In this document: positions 18,610-26,917 of the stretch, one piece after another
Layout of the letters: every line of letters starts with the position of its first letter
Position numbering within the stretch: position 1 is the first letter of the stretch
DNA from: Hyphomicrobiales bacterium
GTDB taxonomy: Bacteria > Pseudomonadota > Alphaproteobacteria > Rhizobiales > Rhizobiaceae
Direction of reading: 5' to 3'
Assembly (NCBI GenBank): GCA_900468535.1
Contig: UBTY01000016.1
Coordinates: 202,101-266,100, forward strand
Length of the DNA stretch: 64,000 bases
Made by a program: the position numbers and the translations under genes
The notes under the pieces: generated by a model
Seen by the model: only the letters and a program-made list of their open reading frames with translations
What the model was told of the DNA's origin: nothing
Database searches by the model: none

Positions 18610-19929
18610 ATGCCTACGAACGTTATCGATGATGTCGATCATGATCGCCGAATGCTTTTGGGTGCGGCAGCGCTTGGCGTGGCTGCCATGAGTACGATCT
18701 GCCTTCTACCTTCACCGCTGGCCGCTGCGCCGGCTGCCGACGCAATCACGCCGTTCCGCGTTCACTTCAAGAATGATGCGCTGAGCGATCTGCGCCATCG
18801 CGTGGCAGCAACCCGCTGGCCGGACCGCGAAACGGTAACCGACCACTCGCAGGGCGTCCAGCTGGCCACCATCAAGGCGCTCGCCAAGCACTGGGCGACG
18901 GACTACGACTGGCGCAAGATCGAGGCGAAGCTGAACTCCTATCCGCAATTCACCACGAAGATCGACGGCCTGGACATTCATTTCATTCACGTCCGCTCCA
19001 AGCATGAAAATGCCTTGCCGATCATCGTTACCCACGGGTGGCCGGGCTCTATCATCGAGCAGTTGAAGATCATCGGGCCGTTGACCGATCCGACCGCGCA
19101 CGGTGGCAACGCCGAAGATGCCTTCCACGTCGTCATCCCCTCGCTTCCGGGCTACGGCTTCTCCGGCAAGCCGACCGAACCGGGCTGGAACCCGCCGCGC
19201 ATCGCCAAGGCGTGGGCGGAGCTGATGCAGCGTCTCGGCTATACCAAGTACGTCGCCCAGGGCGGCGACTGGGGCAATGCCGTGACCGAACTGATGGCGG
19301 TACAGGAGCCTGCCGGGCTGATCGGCATCCACACCAACATGGCGGCGACCGTTCCAGCCGAAATCTCGAAAGCTCTCTCCGCCGGTACCCCGCCCGTTGA
19401 TCTGACGGCTGACGAAAAGCGCGCATGGGACCAGCTCGACGACTTCTACAAGAACGGTCTCGGCTACGCGATCGAAATGAACAACCGGCCCCAGACACTC
19501 TACGGCATCGTCGACTCACCTGTTGGCCTGGCGGCCTGGATGCTCGATCATGACATCCGCAGCTACGACATGATCACTCGCGTTTTCGACGGCAAGACGG
19601 AAGGCCTGACGAAGGACGACATCCTCGACAACGTCACGCTCTACTGGCTAACCAATACGGCGATATCGTCGGCGCGACTCTACTGGGACAACGCTCACTT
19701 CCCGTCGGGCGGCTTCTTCGACCCACGCGGCATCAAGCTCCCGGTCGCCGTCAGTGCCTTCCCGGACGAGATCTATCAGGCGCCACAGAGCTGGGCCGAG
19801 AAGGCCTATCCAAAGCTGATCTTTTACAACCGGCCAGCGAAGGGCGGACACTTCGCCGCCTGGGAGCAACCGACGCTTCTGACAGCGGATCTGAGGGCCG
19901 CCTTCAAGCCGCTCCGCAAAGCGATCTGA
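18610..19929 (+). CDS. Tat-type exported epoxide hydrolase (alpha/beta hydrolase)
   Basis: Epoxide hydrolase of 439 residues that would open epoxides to diols. The N-terminus has a twin-arginine-like motif (DRRMLLGAAALG) and a hydrophobic stretch ending near AAAPAAD, so export of the folded enzyme is likely. Then comes the N-terminal EH domain (FRVHFKNDALSDLRHRVAATRWP) and the hydrolase core with HGWPGS (oxyanion hole), the nucleophile Asp in QGGDWG and the catalytic His in KGGHFAAWEQP. The start at 18610 (MPTNVIDD) has GAGGAG 6 nt upstream; an in-frame ATG at 18538 overlaps the candidate promoter. It is first gene of an operon with the SRPBCC-like, isochorismatase-like and Ohr genes. Confidence 0.9.
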   Translation: MPTNVIDDVDHDRRMLLGAAALGVAAMSTICLLPSPLAAAPAADAITPFRVHFKNDALSDLRHRVAATRWPDRETVTDHSQGVQLATIKALAKHWATDYDWRKIEAKLNSYPQFTTKIDGLDIHFIHVRSKHENALPIIVTHGWPGSIIEQLKIIGPLTDPTAHGGNAEDAFHVVIPSLPGYGFSGKPTEPGWNPPRIAKAWAELMQRLGYTKYVAQGGDWGNAVTELMAVQEPAGLIGIHTNMAATVPAEISKALSAGTPPVDLTADEKRAWDQLDDFYKNGLGYAIEMNNRPQTLYGIVDSPVGLAAWMLDHDIRSYDMITRVFDGKTEGLTKDDILDNVTLYWLTNTAISSARLYWDNAHFPSGGFFDPRGIKLPVAVSAFPDEIYQAPQSWAEKAYPKLIFYNRPAKGGHFAAWEQPTLLTADLRAAFKPLRKAI

Positions 19930-19997
19930 GCTTACGCGGCGCGCAATCGTCGCGCCGCCTCTCCCCATTCATCCACCTCTACGCAAGGAGAAAGACA

Positions 19998-20540
19998 ATG
20001 ACCGAGAACCAGATCGTCGATTCCAGCTTCAGCGCCATCATCAATGCTCCGATCGAGAAGATCGATATTCCCACGTGGTGCTTCACGCTGCCCGAAAAGG
20101 AATATCAGGGCTGCTCGCCGGCCCATATCGCGGCGGGCTTCACGACGGCACCGGATGGGAAGCGCATGTCTATCAACGTCGAGACGATCGGCGGCAGCCT
20201 TATGGTCCAGCACTATGTCGAAACGCTCGGCAAGAAGGATCATCTGATCCTCGATTCCGACTCTGACGTGTTCACACCGACCGGCCGCGTCACAATTCAC
20301 GTGACCTGGGAGCTGAGCGTCAAGGCGATCGACAAGGACCGGTGCGAATTCACCAATCGCGTTCAATCCTTCGCCACCAAGGAAATGATGGCGTCCCTCG
20401 ACCGTCAGGGCATCCCCTTTGAAATCTTCCGCACGCAGCGCCAGCCGATGTCGATTGCTCACAACAAGGGTGAAACGCCGCTTTTTGCCGCCAGCATCGA
20501 GCGAGCCGCGCTTCGCGGCGGACAATCGAAAGCTGCCTGA
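19998..20540 (+). CDS. SRPBCC-like protein of unknown function
   Basis: Protein of 180 residues that I recognise only at fold level. The beginning (SSFSAIINAPIEKIDIPTWCF) and the beta-rich middle (MSINVETIGGSLMVQHYVETLG, GRVTIHVTWELSVKAIDKDRCEFTNRVQSF in pieces) resemble the START/SRPBCC helix-grip fold, which usually binds hydrophobic small molecules. No signal peptide. It has AAGGAG 8 nt upstream and lies 68 nt after the epoxide hydrolase and 17 nt before the isochorismatase-like gene, so it is in the same operon. A role in binding the operon's substrate is inference. Confidence 0.75.
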   Translation: MTENQIVDSSFSAIINAPIEKIDIPTWCFTLPEKEYQGCSPAHIAAGFTTAPDGKRMSINVETIGGSLMVQHYVETLGKKDHLILDSDSDVFTPTGRVTIHVTWELSVKAIDKDRCEFTNRVQSFATKEMMASLDRQGIPFEIFRTQRQPMSIAHNKGETPLFAASIERAALRGGQSKAA

Positions 20541-20557
20541 GGCGCAAGGAGAGAACA

Positions 20558-21205
20558 ATGACCGAATTGTCTTATGAGCGCAGCATCACAGGCCTTCTGG
20601 TGGTCGACCCCTACAACGATTTCATCTCCGAGGGCGGCAAGATCTGGCCTCGCATCAAGGAAGTTGCCGAAACCAACAACTGCGTGCCGCACATGGAGCA
20701 GATCCTGAAGACGGCCCGCCAGGTGGGAGTGCCTGTGTTCTTCGCCATGCACCATCGGTACCAGCCGGGTGACTACGAAAACTGGAAGTATGTCGCACCG
20801 ATCCAACGCATGGCCTGGCATCGCAAGAGCTTCGAGTTCGGCACCTGGGGCGGAGAATTCAAGGCCGAATTCGTTCCCGTCTCCGGCGAGGTCGTCGCCT
20901 CCGAGCACTGGTGCTCGAGCGGTTTTGCGAACACCGATCTCGATCTGCAGCTCAAGCGACAGGGCATACAGAGGCTGATCGTGATCGGCCTCGTCGCCCA
21001 CACCTGCATCGAGGCAACCGTCCGCTTCGCCGCCGAGCTTGGCTACGACGTAACCGTCGTCAAGGATGCCGTGGCGGACTACTCCGCCGAGATGATGCAC
21101 GCCGCCCTCGAGATCAACCTGCCCAGCTACGCCAGCGCGATCGTGACAACGAAGGAAATCGTCACTGCCCTGACGGAGATGGAGGCAGTGGCACCGGCTG
21201 CGTAA
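20558..21205 (+). CDS. Isochorismatase-family cysteine hydrolase
   Basis: Cytosolic hydrolase of 215 residues with the isochorismatase/nicotinamidase fold. The catalytic Asp17 lies in VVDPYNDF and the nucleophile Cys150 in VAHTCIEATVRF, after the cis-peptide region. Where family members normally show a lysine before S-A-F, this protein reads EHWCSSGFANTDLD, with a histidine in that place by my alignment. That could mark a subfamily with different chemistry. The gene starts at an ATG with AAGGAGAG upstream, 17 nt after the SRPBCC-like gene. Substrate unknown; amide or vinyl-ether hydrolysis are the family options. Confidence 0.88.
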   Translation: MTELSYERSITGLLVVDPYNDFISEGGKIWPRIKEVAETNNCVPHMEQILKTARQVGVPVFFAMHHRYQPGDYENWKYVAPIQRMAWHRKSFEFGTWGGEFKAEFVPVSGEVVASEHWCSSGFANTDLDLQLKRQGIQRLIVIGLVAHTCIEATVRFAAELGYDVTVVKDAVADYSAEMMHAALEINLPSYASAIVTTKEIVTALTEMEAVAPAA

Positions 21206-21327
21206 GCGAAGCAAGAAAAATCGCGGCAGCTCTGCTGTAACAGCCCGAAGCGCGACCTCCGAGATGACATTCGGCAGAAGAACCCCGCCAACCCGAGCCC
21301 CACAACCACTGACAAGAGGAACTCATC

Positions 21328-21756
21328 ATGGACCAGATGCCGAATTCAAAAGTCCTTTACACGGCAAAGACACACACCAGCGGCGGCCGCGAACACGGCG
21401 TCGCGCGCAGCTCCGACGGACGTCTCGATGTCCGTCTCGGGCTGCCTGGCACGGCACGGATCGGCACCAACCCCGAGCAGCTGTTCGCCGCCGGATGGTC
21501 GGCCTGCTTCGAAAGTGCGATCGGGCTGATCGTCCAAAAGAAACGCGCCACCCTTTCCGGCGACGTGACGATCGATGCCGAGGTCGACCTGAACCTGTCG
21601 CCGACCGATGGCTATTCGCTGACTGCTCGCCTGAACGTCACCATTCCCGGCGTCGACGCTGACGTTGCCCAAGCCATCGTCGAGGAGGCGCATCAGATCT
21701 GCCCGTACTCGAAGGCGACCCGCGGCAACATCGACGTAACGATCAGACTGGTCTGA
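21328..21756 (+). CDS. ohr: Organic hydroperoxide resistance protein (Ohr/OsmC family)
   Basis: Cytosolic thiol peroxidase of 142 residues that reduces organic and fatty-acid hydroperoxides to alcohols. Both catalytic cysteines are present: Cys60 in AAGWSACFESAI and Cys125 in AHQICPYSKATRGNIDV. The sequence TNPEQLFAAG is the usual Ohr signature and the length is typical. Ohr genes normally sit beside a dedicated OhrR regulator; here none is adjacent, and the gene lies within the epoxide-hydrolase operon, 122 nt after the isochorismatase-like gene. Ohr is favoured over OsmC because of the CPYSKATRGN motif. Confidence 0.92.
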   Translation: MDQMPNSKVLYTAKTHTSGGREHGVARSSDGRLDVRLGLPGTARIGTNPEQLFAAGWSACFESAIGLIVQKKRATLSGDVTIDAEVDLNLSPTDGYSLTARLNVTIPGVDADVAQAIVEEAHQICPYSKATRGNIDVTIRLV

Positions 21757-21811
21757 CGGGACGCCTCAAATAGGCAGCCCGATCCGTCCGATGCCAGGAA
21801 GGAATAGTGAA

Positions 21812-22101
21812 ATGATGTCTTCATTGGGAACTGCGCTGGTCACTGGCGCATCTTCTGGCATCGGCGCAATATATGCCGAAAGGCTCGCGCGCCGGGAATA
21901 CGACCCGATTCTCCAGAGCGCGGTGGAAAAGGTGGCTATCGAGATCACCAATGCGACCGGACGGAGCGTGACTTCCGCTGGGCGAACCTCGACAATGCGG
22001 AGGATCTGAGACAGGTGGAAGCGAGGAAGCACGCCTTCCGCTTGTTCCGGAGATTTCCTAATCCGCCCCCGCCGCGCTATCTCAAAGCGGCGCATGCCTA
22101 A
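21812..22101 (+). pseudogene. Broken SDR gene
   Basis: The frame opens with a good ribosome site (GGAAGGAATAG) and a proper SDR N-terminus, MMSSLGTALVTGASSGIG followed by AIYAERLARREYD, close to the SDR at 13488-14291. Similarity stops after about 28 residues, where the next strand (LLLVAR) should be, and the frame ends at 22009. From about 21940 a different frame stays open to TAA at 22101 and encodes a proline/arginine-rich tail (FRLFRRFPNPPPPRYLKAAHA). There is no NNAG or YxxxK motif. This looks like a deletion that joined the SDR start to the end of another sequence. Confidence 0.7.
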
Positions 22102-22124
22102 ATCGAGCCCGAAAGGAAGCAGCG

Positions 22125-23138
22125 ATGAAGTCGTCATCGATTGTTCTGGCCAGCCGCCCGACTGGCGTTCCAACCTCGGATAATTTCCGCGCGGTTGAAA
22201 GCGACATCAGGCAACCCGAGCAGGGCGAAGTCGCGCTCCGCGTCCTCTTTCTGTCCCTGGATCCCTATATGCGCGGCCGCATGAGCGAGGCGAAATCCTA
22301 TGCCAAGCCCGTTCCAGTCGGAGGGATCATGGAGGGCGAGACAGTTTGCGAGGTAACGCTGTCGCGACATCCGGATTTCCAAACTGGCGACATTGTCCGC
22401 GCGATGACCGGATGGTGCACGCACGCCACCCTGGACGCGCAGCGGGTCCGGCGAGTCAACACACACGGGGCGCCGGTTTCCACAGCCCTTGGCGTCCTCG
22501 GCATGCCCGGCTTCACCGCTTATAGCGGCATGAAGGTGATCGGCCAGCCGAGGAAGGGCGAGACGGTCGTCGTCGCCGCGGCGTCCGGTCCGGTGGGATC
22601 CCTCGTCGGACAGCTCGCAAAACTCGCCGGCGCGCGGGCAGTCGGGATCGCCGGCGGCAGCGACAAGTGCGCTTATGTGAAGAACGAACTCGGCTTCGAT
22701 GCCGTCGTCGATCATCGATCACAGAACTTCGCGTCTGAACTTGAAGGCGTTTGCACGAAGGGAATCGACGTCTATTTCGAGAACGTCGGCGGCCATGTCT
22801 GGGACGCAGTGCTGCCACTGCTGAATCAATATGCCCGCGTGCCCGTCTGCGGACTTATCGCCCAGTATAATGGACCTGGCCAATCGGATCATGACCGGCT
22901 GCCGGCGACCATGTCCGCCGTCCTGCGTCGCAGCCTTCTTCTGAGAGGCTTCATCAATACGGAATTCCTTGGTGCGCATTATGAAAGCTTTCAGCAAGAG
23001 ATTGGCCCGCTCGTCGCGTCAGGCGAGATCAAGTTTCGCGAAGACATCGTTGACGGTCTTCGGAACGCCCCGGAGGCGTTCATTGGAATGCTCTCGGGCA
23101 GCAATTTTGGAAAGCTCCTCATCCGTGTCGCGGAATAG
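22125..23138 (+). CDS. CurA-type NADP-dependent oxidoreductase (MDR family)
   Basis: Zinc-free medium-chain reductase of 337 residues, like curcumin reductase, leukotriene B4 dehydrogenase and plant alkenal reductases, which reduce C=C bonds in alpha,beta-unsaturated ketones and aldehydes. Characteristic features are FLSLDPYMRGRM near the N-terminus, GMPGFTAYSGM, the nucleotide-binding AAASGPVGSLVGQLAKLAG, and ENVGGHVWDAVLP. The start has GAAAGGAAG upstream. It follows the broken SDR and is the last gene of the epoxide-hydrolase cluster, ending at a strong hairpin. Substrate is inferred from family only. Confidence 0.92.
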   Translation: MKSSSIVLASRPTGVPTSDNFRAVESDIRQPEQGEVALRVLFLSLDPYMRGRMSEAKSYAKPVPVGGIMEGETVCEVTLSRHPDFQTGDIVRAMTGWCTHATLDAQRVRRVNTHGAPVSTALGVLGMPGFTAYSGMKVIGQPRKGETVVVAAASGPVGSLVGQLAKLAGARAVGIAGGSDKCAYVKNELGFDAVVDHRSQNFASELEGVCTKGIDVYFENVGGHVWDAVLPLLNQYARVPVCGLIAQYNGPGQSDHDRLPATMSAVLRRSLLLRGFINTEFLGAHYESFQQEIGPLVASGEIKFREDIVDGLRNAPEAFIGMLSGSNFGKLLIRVAE

Positions 23139-23178
23139 CACGGCGTCGCAATCGGTATGAACCGATTGCGACGCCGTG
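23139..23178. terminator. 18-bp hairpin between convergent genes
   Basis: CACGGCGTCGCAATCGGT at 23139-23156 is perfectly inverted at 23161-23178 with a 4-nt ATGA loop, starting directly after the oxidoreductase stop. Neither strand has a T-run, but the stem is very stable and lies between two converging genes, so a bidirectional transcription block is likely. Confidence 0.7.
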
Positions 23179-23223
23179 ACATTTGCGGCGCCCCGGTGCG
23201 AAAGTGCGGCCGCCAACCGTTCC

Positions 23224-25161
23224 CTACCTGATCTGCCGCAGGTATTCCGCTCGGTCGAAGGGATTGGTTCCCAGGCGCAGGCGTGCGGGCTGAGCCCCTG
23301 AAATAGGGGCGTAGCGCTCGAACGAGTGCTCCAGCACGCCGGTGCCACCCGTCAACCCCGGCAACTGCCGCTGAATGGCGGGGATCTTGCCCGAGGTAAT
23401 GCTTCCTTCCAGTCTTGCGGCGCCGTGGGCGATTTTCGAGCTCGAGATCATCGCACCGGATTTCGCAAGCTGGGTGTGTATTGCATTCAGGGATGTAGCC
23501 GGTACGTCAAGGAGGAAGCGATCGACCGGTTCGCAAACGACTGTCTTCGCCGAGGAGAGCGCCGATGCCAGCACCAACGGGCTCAGATTTCGGAAGTCCG
23601 CAGCTGTGCTGGATGGCGAACTTTGTCCGGCTGCGATCATGGCGACCCGACAATCGATGATCTGCCAGCCATAAATGCCAGACTTCAGCGTCTCGAACAC
23701 CGTATCCTCGACCGCCCGATAGAAGCTCGCGGGCATCTGACCGACATCGACTTCGAGGGAGAAGACGTTGCCGCTACCCTCCGGCCGCGGCTCTACCTGT
23801 AATCCGACCGTTGCCAGAAAAGGATTGGGGGCCTTGAATATGACCTCAAGACCGCTTGCCGTGCCTTGCAACCTTTCGGCACAAATGATCGTGCTCTCCT
23901 CGAACAAAGCGTCAAGACTGAAGTCGTTCAGCAAGGTGGCTTGGATGATTTCCTTCTGCACCTCGCCGTAGAGGGAAACATATACCTCGTTGGCATCGTC
24001 GTTGGTGCGCAGGTTGATCAGTGGGTCCTGCTCCGACAGCTGCTGCAGGGCCAGCCAGAGCTTCGCGCTCTCCGAAGGCCGCCGGGACAATATTCTGGTT
24101 TCCAGGGTTGGCGGCGGGAAATGAAAGTCGCCTGTCGACTTGTTTTGCTCTCCCAGCTGGTCGCCGATCCTGGCCTCGGCCAATCCGCCGATCTTGGCGA
24201 TTTGACCGGCGTGGAGATCGCGAACGCTCTCTACATTCCCTTGCGAGAAGAGCTGGATGCTTGTCACCCTCGCCGACCCTCGGGGCAAATCGACATATCC
24301 GCGCGTCGCGACAGTGCCTGACGTGAGATTGACATAGGCAATCTTCTCGCCACCCCATCCACGCTCGATCTTGAAAACGCTTCCTTCAAGAGGACCATTC
24401 GCATCGGGGGTTCGACCGGGCAGCAAGGTTTCGACAGCCTCAATCAACTCCCCGACACCGAGACCGGTCATCGCCACCCCGCAATATGACGGATGCAAAA
24501 GTCCGCTGGCCACCTGATCAATCAGGGCGAGCTTCAATCTTTCAATACCAATCCGATCGGGCGCCAGGACATAGTCCTCCAGGAGAGCATCGTCGTTGGC
24601 GGCAAGCGCTTCGCAGACTGTCGAAAAAAAGGGCTCCCGCGCAATCTCGGACTTGTGGACCGTGGCATGCCGGTACCCGGAATCCACCACATCCATCATC
24701 GCGACAGGCCGAACCGACAATCGTGTCGCCATCTCGTCCAGCAGCTCGTGATACCGCGTACCCATGCGGTCCATCTTGTTGATAAAGAAGATGAACGGGA
24801 TACTGAGACGCTGCAGCGCCCTGACGAGAACATATGTCTGCGCCTGCACGCCCTCGACCGCCGAGACCACGACCACTGCCGCGTCAAGCAGTTGGAGTAT
24901 ACGCTCCACTTCCGCGATGAAATCCGGATGCCCGGGAGTATCGATCAGGTTGACGACGAGGTCGCCGATGGTGAACGACACCACCGCAGACGCTATGGTG
25001 ATGCCGCGTTGCCGTTCCAGTTCGAGGCTATCGGTGTGGGTATTGCCGTCATCGACACCGCCCAGCTTGGCGATTGTGCCTGTGTCAAAGAGGATTCGTT
25101 CAGTGAGGCTGGTCTTTCCAGCATCCACATGGGCCAGGATGCCCAGATTCAATGTGCGCAT
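23224..25161 (-). CDS. TetM/OtrA-like ribosomal protection GTPase
   Basis: EF-G-like translational GTPase of 645 residues. G motifs are AHVDAGKTSLTERIL (G1), RGITI (G2), DTPGHPDF (G3) and NKMD (G4). The short G domain without the EF-G insert, and the sequences LINLRTNDDANEVYVSLYGEVQKE in parts and APNPFLATVGLQVEP, match tetracycline ribosomal-protection proteins rather than EF-G or LepA. Such proteins dislodge tetracycline from the ribosome; chromosomal relatives may serve other ribosome-rescue roles, so resistance is not certain. No mobile element is adjacent. An inverted repeat just upstream would mask the GAGAAG ribosome site. Confidence 0.88.
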   Translation of the reverse strand: MRTLNLGILAHVDAGKTSLTERILFDTGTIAKLGGVDDGNTHTDSLELERQRGITIASAVVSFTIGDLVVNLIDTPGHPDFIAEVERILQLLDAAVVVVSAVEGVQAQTYVLVRALQRLSIPFIFFINKMDRMGTRYHELLDEMATRLSVRPVAMMDVVDSGYRHATVHKSEIAREPFFSTVCEALAANDDALLEDYVLAPDRIGIERLKLALIDQVASGLLHPSYCGVAMTGLGVGELIEAVETLLPGRTPDANGPLEGSVFKIERGWGGEKIAYVNLTSGTVATRGYVDLPRGSARVTSIQLFSQGNVESVRDLHAGQIAKIGGLAEARIGDQLGEQNKSTGDFHFPPPTLETRILSRRPSESAKLWLALQQLSEQDPLINLRTNDDANEVYVSLYGEVQKEIIQATLLNDFSLDALFEESTIICAERLQGTASGLEVIFKAPNPFLATVGLQVEPRPEGSGNVFSLEVDVGQMPASFYRAVEDTVFETLKSGIYGWQIIDCRVAMIAAGQSSPSSTAADFRNLSPLVLASALSSAKTVVCEPVDRFLLDVPATSLNAIHTQLAKSGAMISSSKIAHGAARLEGSITSGKIPAIQRQLPGLTGGTGVLEHSFERYAPISGAQPARLRLGTNPFDRAEYLRQIR

Positions 25162-25170
25162 AATTCATCA

Positions 25171-25207
25171 ACTTCTCAAAATTTCGGGTGTGAACGTGTT
25201 GAGAAGT
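25171..25207 (-). promoter_or_regulatory. Hairpin sequestering the ribosome site of the ribosomal-protection gene
   Basis: On the minus strand ACTTCTCAA is followed after 19 nt by TTGAGAAGT, a perfect 9-bp stem. The 3' arm contains GAGAAG, the only Shine-Dalgarno-like sequence before the ATG at 25161 (10 nt away). This is the form of a translational attenuator, as known for several ribosome-targeting resistance genes. Confidence 0.55.
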
Positions 25208-25461
25208 GACTCGGCGCATTGGGACCTCCGGTCGTCGCTGTTGGACCTCGCAGCTCTCTGCATCAGAAAGTGCGCCAGGAATTTGTAGATAGGAATACCC
25301 CAGACCGTCAAGCGCACCGGTTTGATCGGCTGCTGGCGACACTGTGGCGATAGCATCTCGCCTGGCTTTTGGGTCGAGGGTCGCGCCAATGAAATTCGCC
25401 GCATGAGAGCTTCATTGCCCGGCGCTGGGTGCGAAGTCGCCCGCGATATCGCCAAAACAGT

Positions 25462-25494
25462 TCAGCGCCGGACTCCATTGGAATCCGGCGCTGA
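25462..25494 (-). terminator. Terminator of the sulfhydrylase gene
   Basis: TCAGCGCCGGA at 25462-25472 pairs perfectly with TCCGGCGCTGA at 25484-25494, with a further 3-bp inner stem. On the minus strand it is followed by ACTGTTTTGG. It begins about 28 nt after the sulfhydrylase stop. Confidence 0.75.
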
Positions 25495-25521
25495 CGCTAT
25501 TGCGATAATCCGACGAGCCGA

Positions 25522-26805
25522 TCAGACCTTAGCGAGCGACTGTTCGAGGTCGGCGATGATGTCCTTCACATCCTCGATGCCGATCGACAGGCGGACCACA
25601 TCGGGGCCGGCACCGGCGGCGATCTTCTGCTCGTCGGTCAGCTGACGGTGGGTGGTCGATGCCGGATGAATGATCAGCGATCGGGTGTCGCCGATGTTGG
25701 CGAGGTGCGAGAACAGCTGCAGCCCTTCGACCAGAGACTTGCCCGCTTCGTAGCCGCCCTTGACGCCGAAGGTGAAGACGGAGCCTGCCCCCTTTGGTGA
25801 ATAGCGTTTCTGCAAGGCATGGTTCGGGTCGTCCTCGAGGCCGGCATAGTTGACCCAGGCGACCTTGCTATGCGCCTTCAGCCATTTCGCTACGGCAGCG
25901 GCGTTCTCGCTGTGGCGCTGCATGCGCAGCGGCAGCGTCTCGATCCCCGTCAGGATCAGGAAGGCGTTGAAGGGCGAGATCGCCGGGCCGAGGTCGCGCA
26001 GACCGAGAACGCGGCAGGCGATCGCGAAGGCGAAGTTGCCGAAAGTGGAATGGAGAACGACGCCGTTATATTCCGGCCGCGGGCTCGAGAGCATCGGATA
26101 GTTGCCGGACTTCGACCAGTCGAACGTGCCGCCGTCGACGATGATGCCGCCCATGGAGTTGCCGTGGCCGCCGAGGAACTTGGTCAGCGAGTGGACGACG
26201 ATATCGGCGCCGTGTTCGATCGGGCGAATGAGATAGGGGCTGGCCATGGTATTGTCGACGATGAGCGGCAGTCCGTGCTTGTGTGCGACTTCCGCGATCG
26301 CGGCGATATCGACGAAGGTGCCGCCCGGATTGGCGAGGCTCTCGATGAAGATCGCGCGGGTCTTTTCGTCGATCTGGCTCTCAAAGCTCGAGGGATCGCC
26401 TGAATCTGCCCAACGAACCTGCCAGCCGAAATTATCGAAAGCGTGGCCGAACTGGTTGATAGAGCCGCCGTAAAGGCGCTTCGCTGCTACGAAATTCTCG
26501 CCCGGTCGAAGGATCGTGTGGAACACGATCATCTGCGCGGCGTGGCCCGAGGCAACGGCCAGCGCCGCCGTGCCGCCTTCGAGAGCCGCGACACGTTCTT
26601 CGAGAACGGCCTGGGTCGGGTTCATGATGCGGGTATAGATGTTCCCGAACTGCTGCAAACCGAAGAGAGCGGCTGCATGATCAGCGTCGTTGAAGACGTA
26701 AGCTGTGGTCTGATAGATCGGCGTGGCGCGCGCGCCGGTCGCCGGATCGGGCTTGGCGCCGGCATGGACGGCCAACGTGTTGAATCCCGGATCATTATTA
26801 CTCAT
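25522..26805 (-). CDS. metY: O-acetylhomoserine sulfhydrylase (Cys/Met metabolism PLP enzyme)
   Basis: PLP-dependent enzyme of 427 residues that makes homocysteine from O-acetylhomoserine and sulfide in methionine synthesis. Key features are [22 protein letters not shown] in parts, ASGHAAQ, the active-site aspartate in [11 protein letters not shown] and the Schiff-base lysine in [13 protein letters not shown]. Length and the N-terminal [19 protein letters not shown] fit MetY more than MetB or MetC. The ribosome site is GGGAGGAATTTTC before the ATG. Upstream I looked for the SAM-II riboswitch common in this group and did not find its core. Confidence 0.92.
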   Translation of the reverse strand: MSNNDPGFNTLAVHAGAKPDPATGARATPIYQTTAYVFNDADHAAALFGLQQFGNIYTRIMNPTQAVLEERVAALEGGTAALAVASGHAAQMIVFHTILRPGENFVAAKRLYGGSINQFGHAFDNFGWQVRWADSGDPSSFESQIDEKTRAIFIESLANPGGTFVDIAAIAEVAHKHGLPLIVDNTMASPYLIRPIEHGADIVVHSLTKFLGGHGNSMGGIIVDGGTFDWSKSGNYPMLSSPRPEYNGVVLHSTFGNFAFAIACRVLGLRDLGPAISPFNAFLILTGIETLPLRMQRHSENAAAVAKWLKAHSKVAWVNYAGLEDDPNHALQKRYSPKGAGSVFTFGVKGGYEAGKSLVEGLQLFSHLANIGDTRSLIIHPASTTHRQLTDEQKIAAGAGPDVVRLSIGIEDVKDIIADLEQSLAKV

Positions 26806-26917
26806 GAAAATTCCTCCCGTTTTTACAATTTGACGCGGCGGAGCATAGCCGACACGCCGTAAAAGGTAATCGCCAATCTATTTCAACCGAGGCGCGTTTA
26901 AAGAAAAAAACGTCCCA

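Larger units (their letters stand above)
25162..25521. other. Leader region of the ribosomal-protection gene
   Basis: About 360 nt. The first part upstream of the GTPase start holds an inverted repeat (25171-25207); the far end holds the terminator of the sulfhydrylase gene (25462-25494). A possible leader peptide of 31 codons on the minus strand (25263 down to 25168, MQRAARSNSDD...) reads through the hairpin and stops 6 nt before the GTPase start, but it lacks a good ribosome site. Confidence 0.5.

Noticed and set aside
26806..26917. Possible SAM-II riboswitch upstream of the sulfhydrylase gene
   Set aside because: SAM-II is common before such genes in alphaproteobacteria, so I looked for its core (GCGC stem and the AUAAA...GCUAAA strand). 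The minus strand here lacks them.
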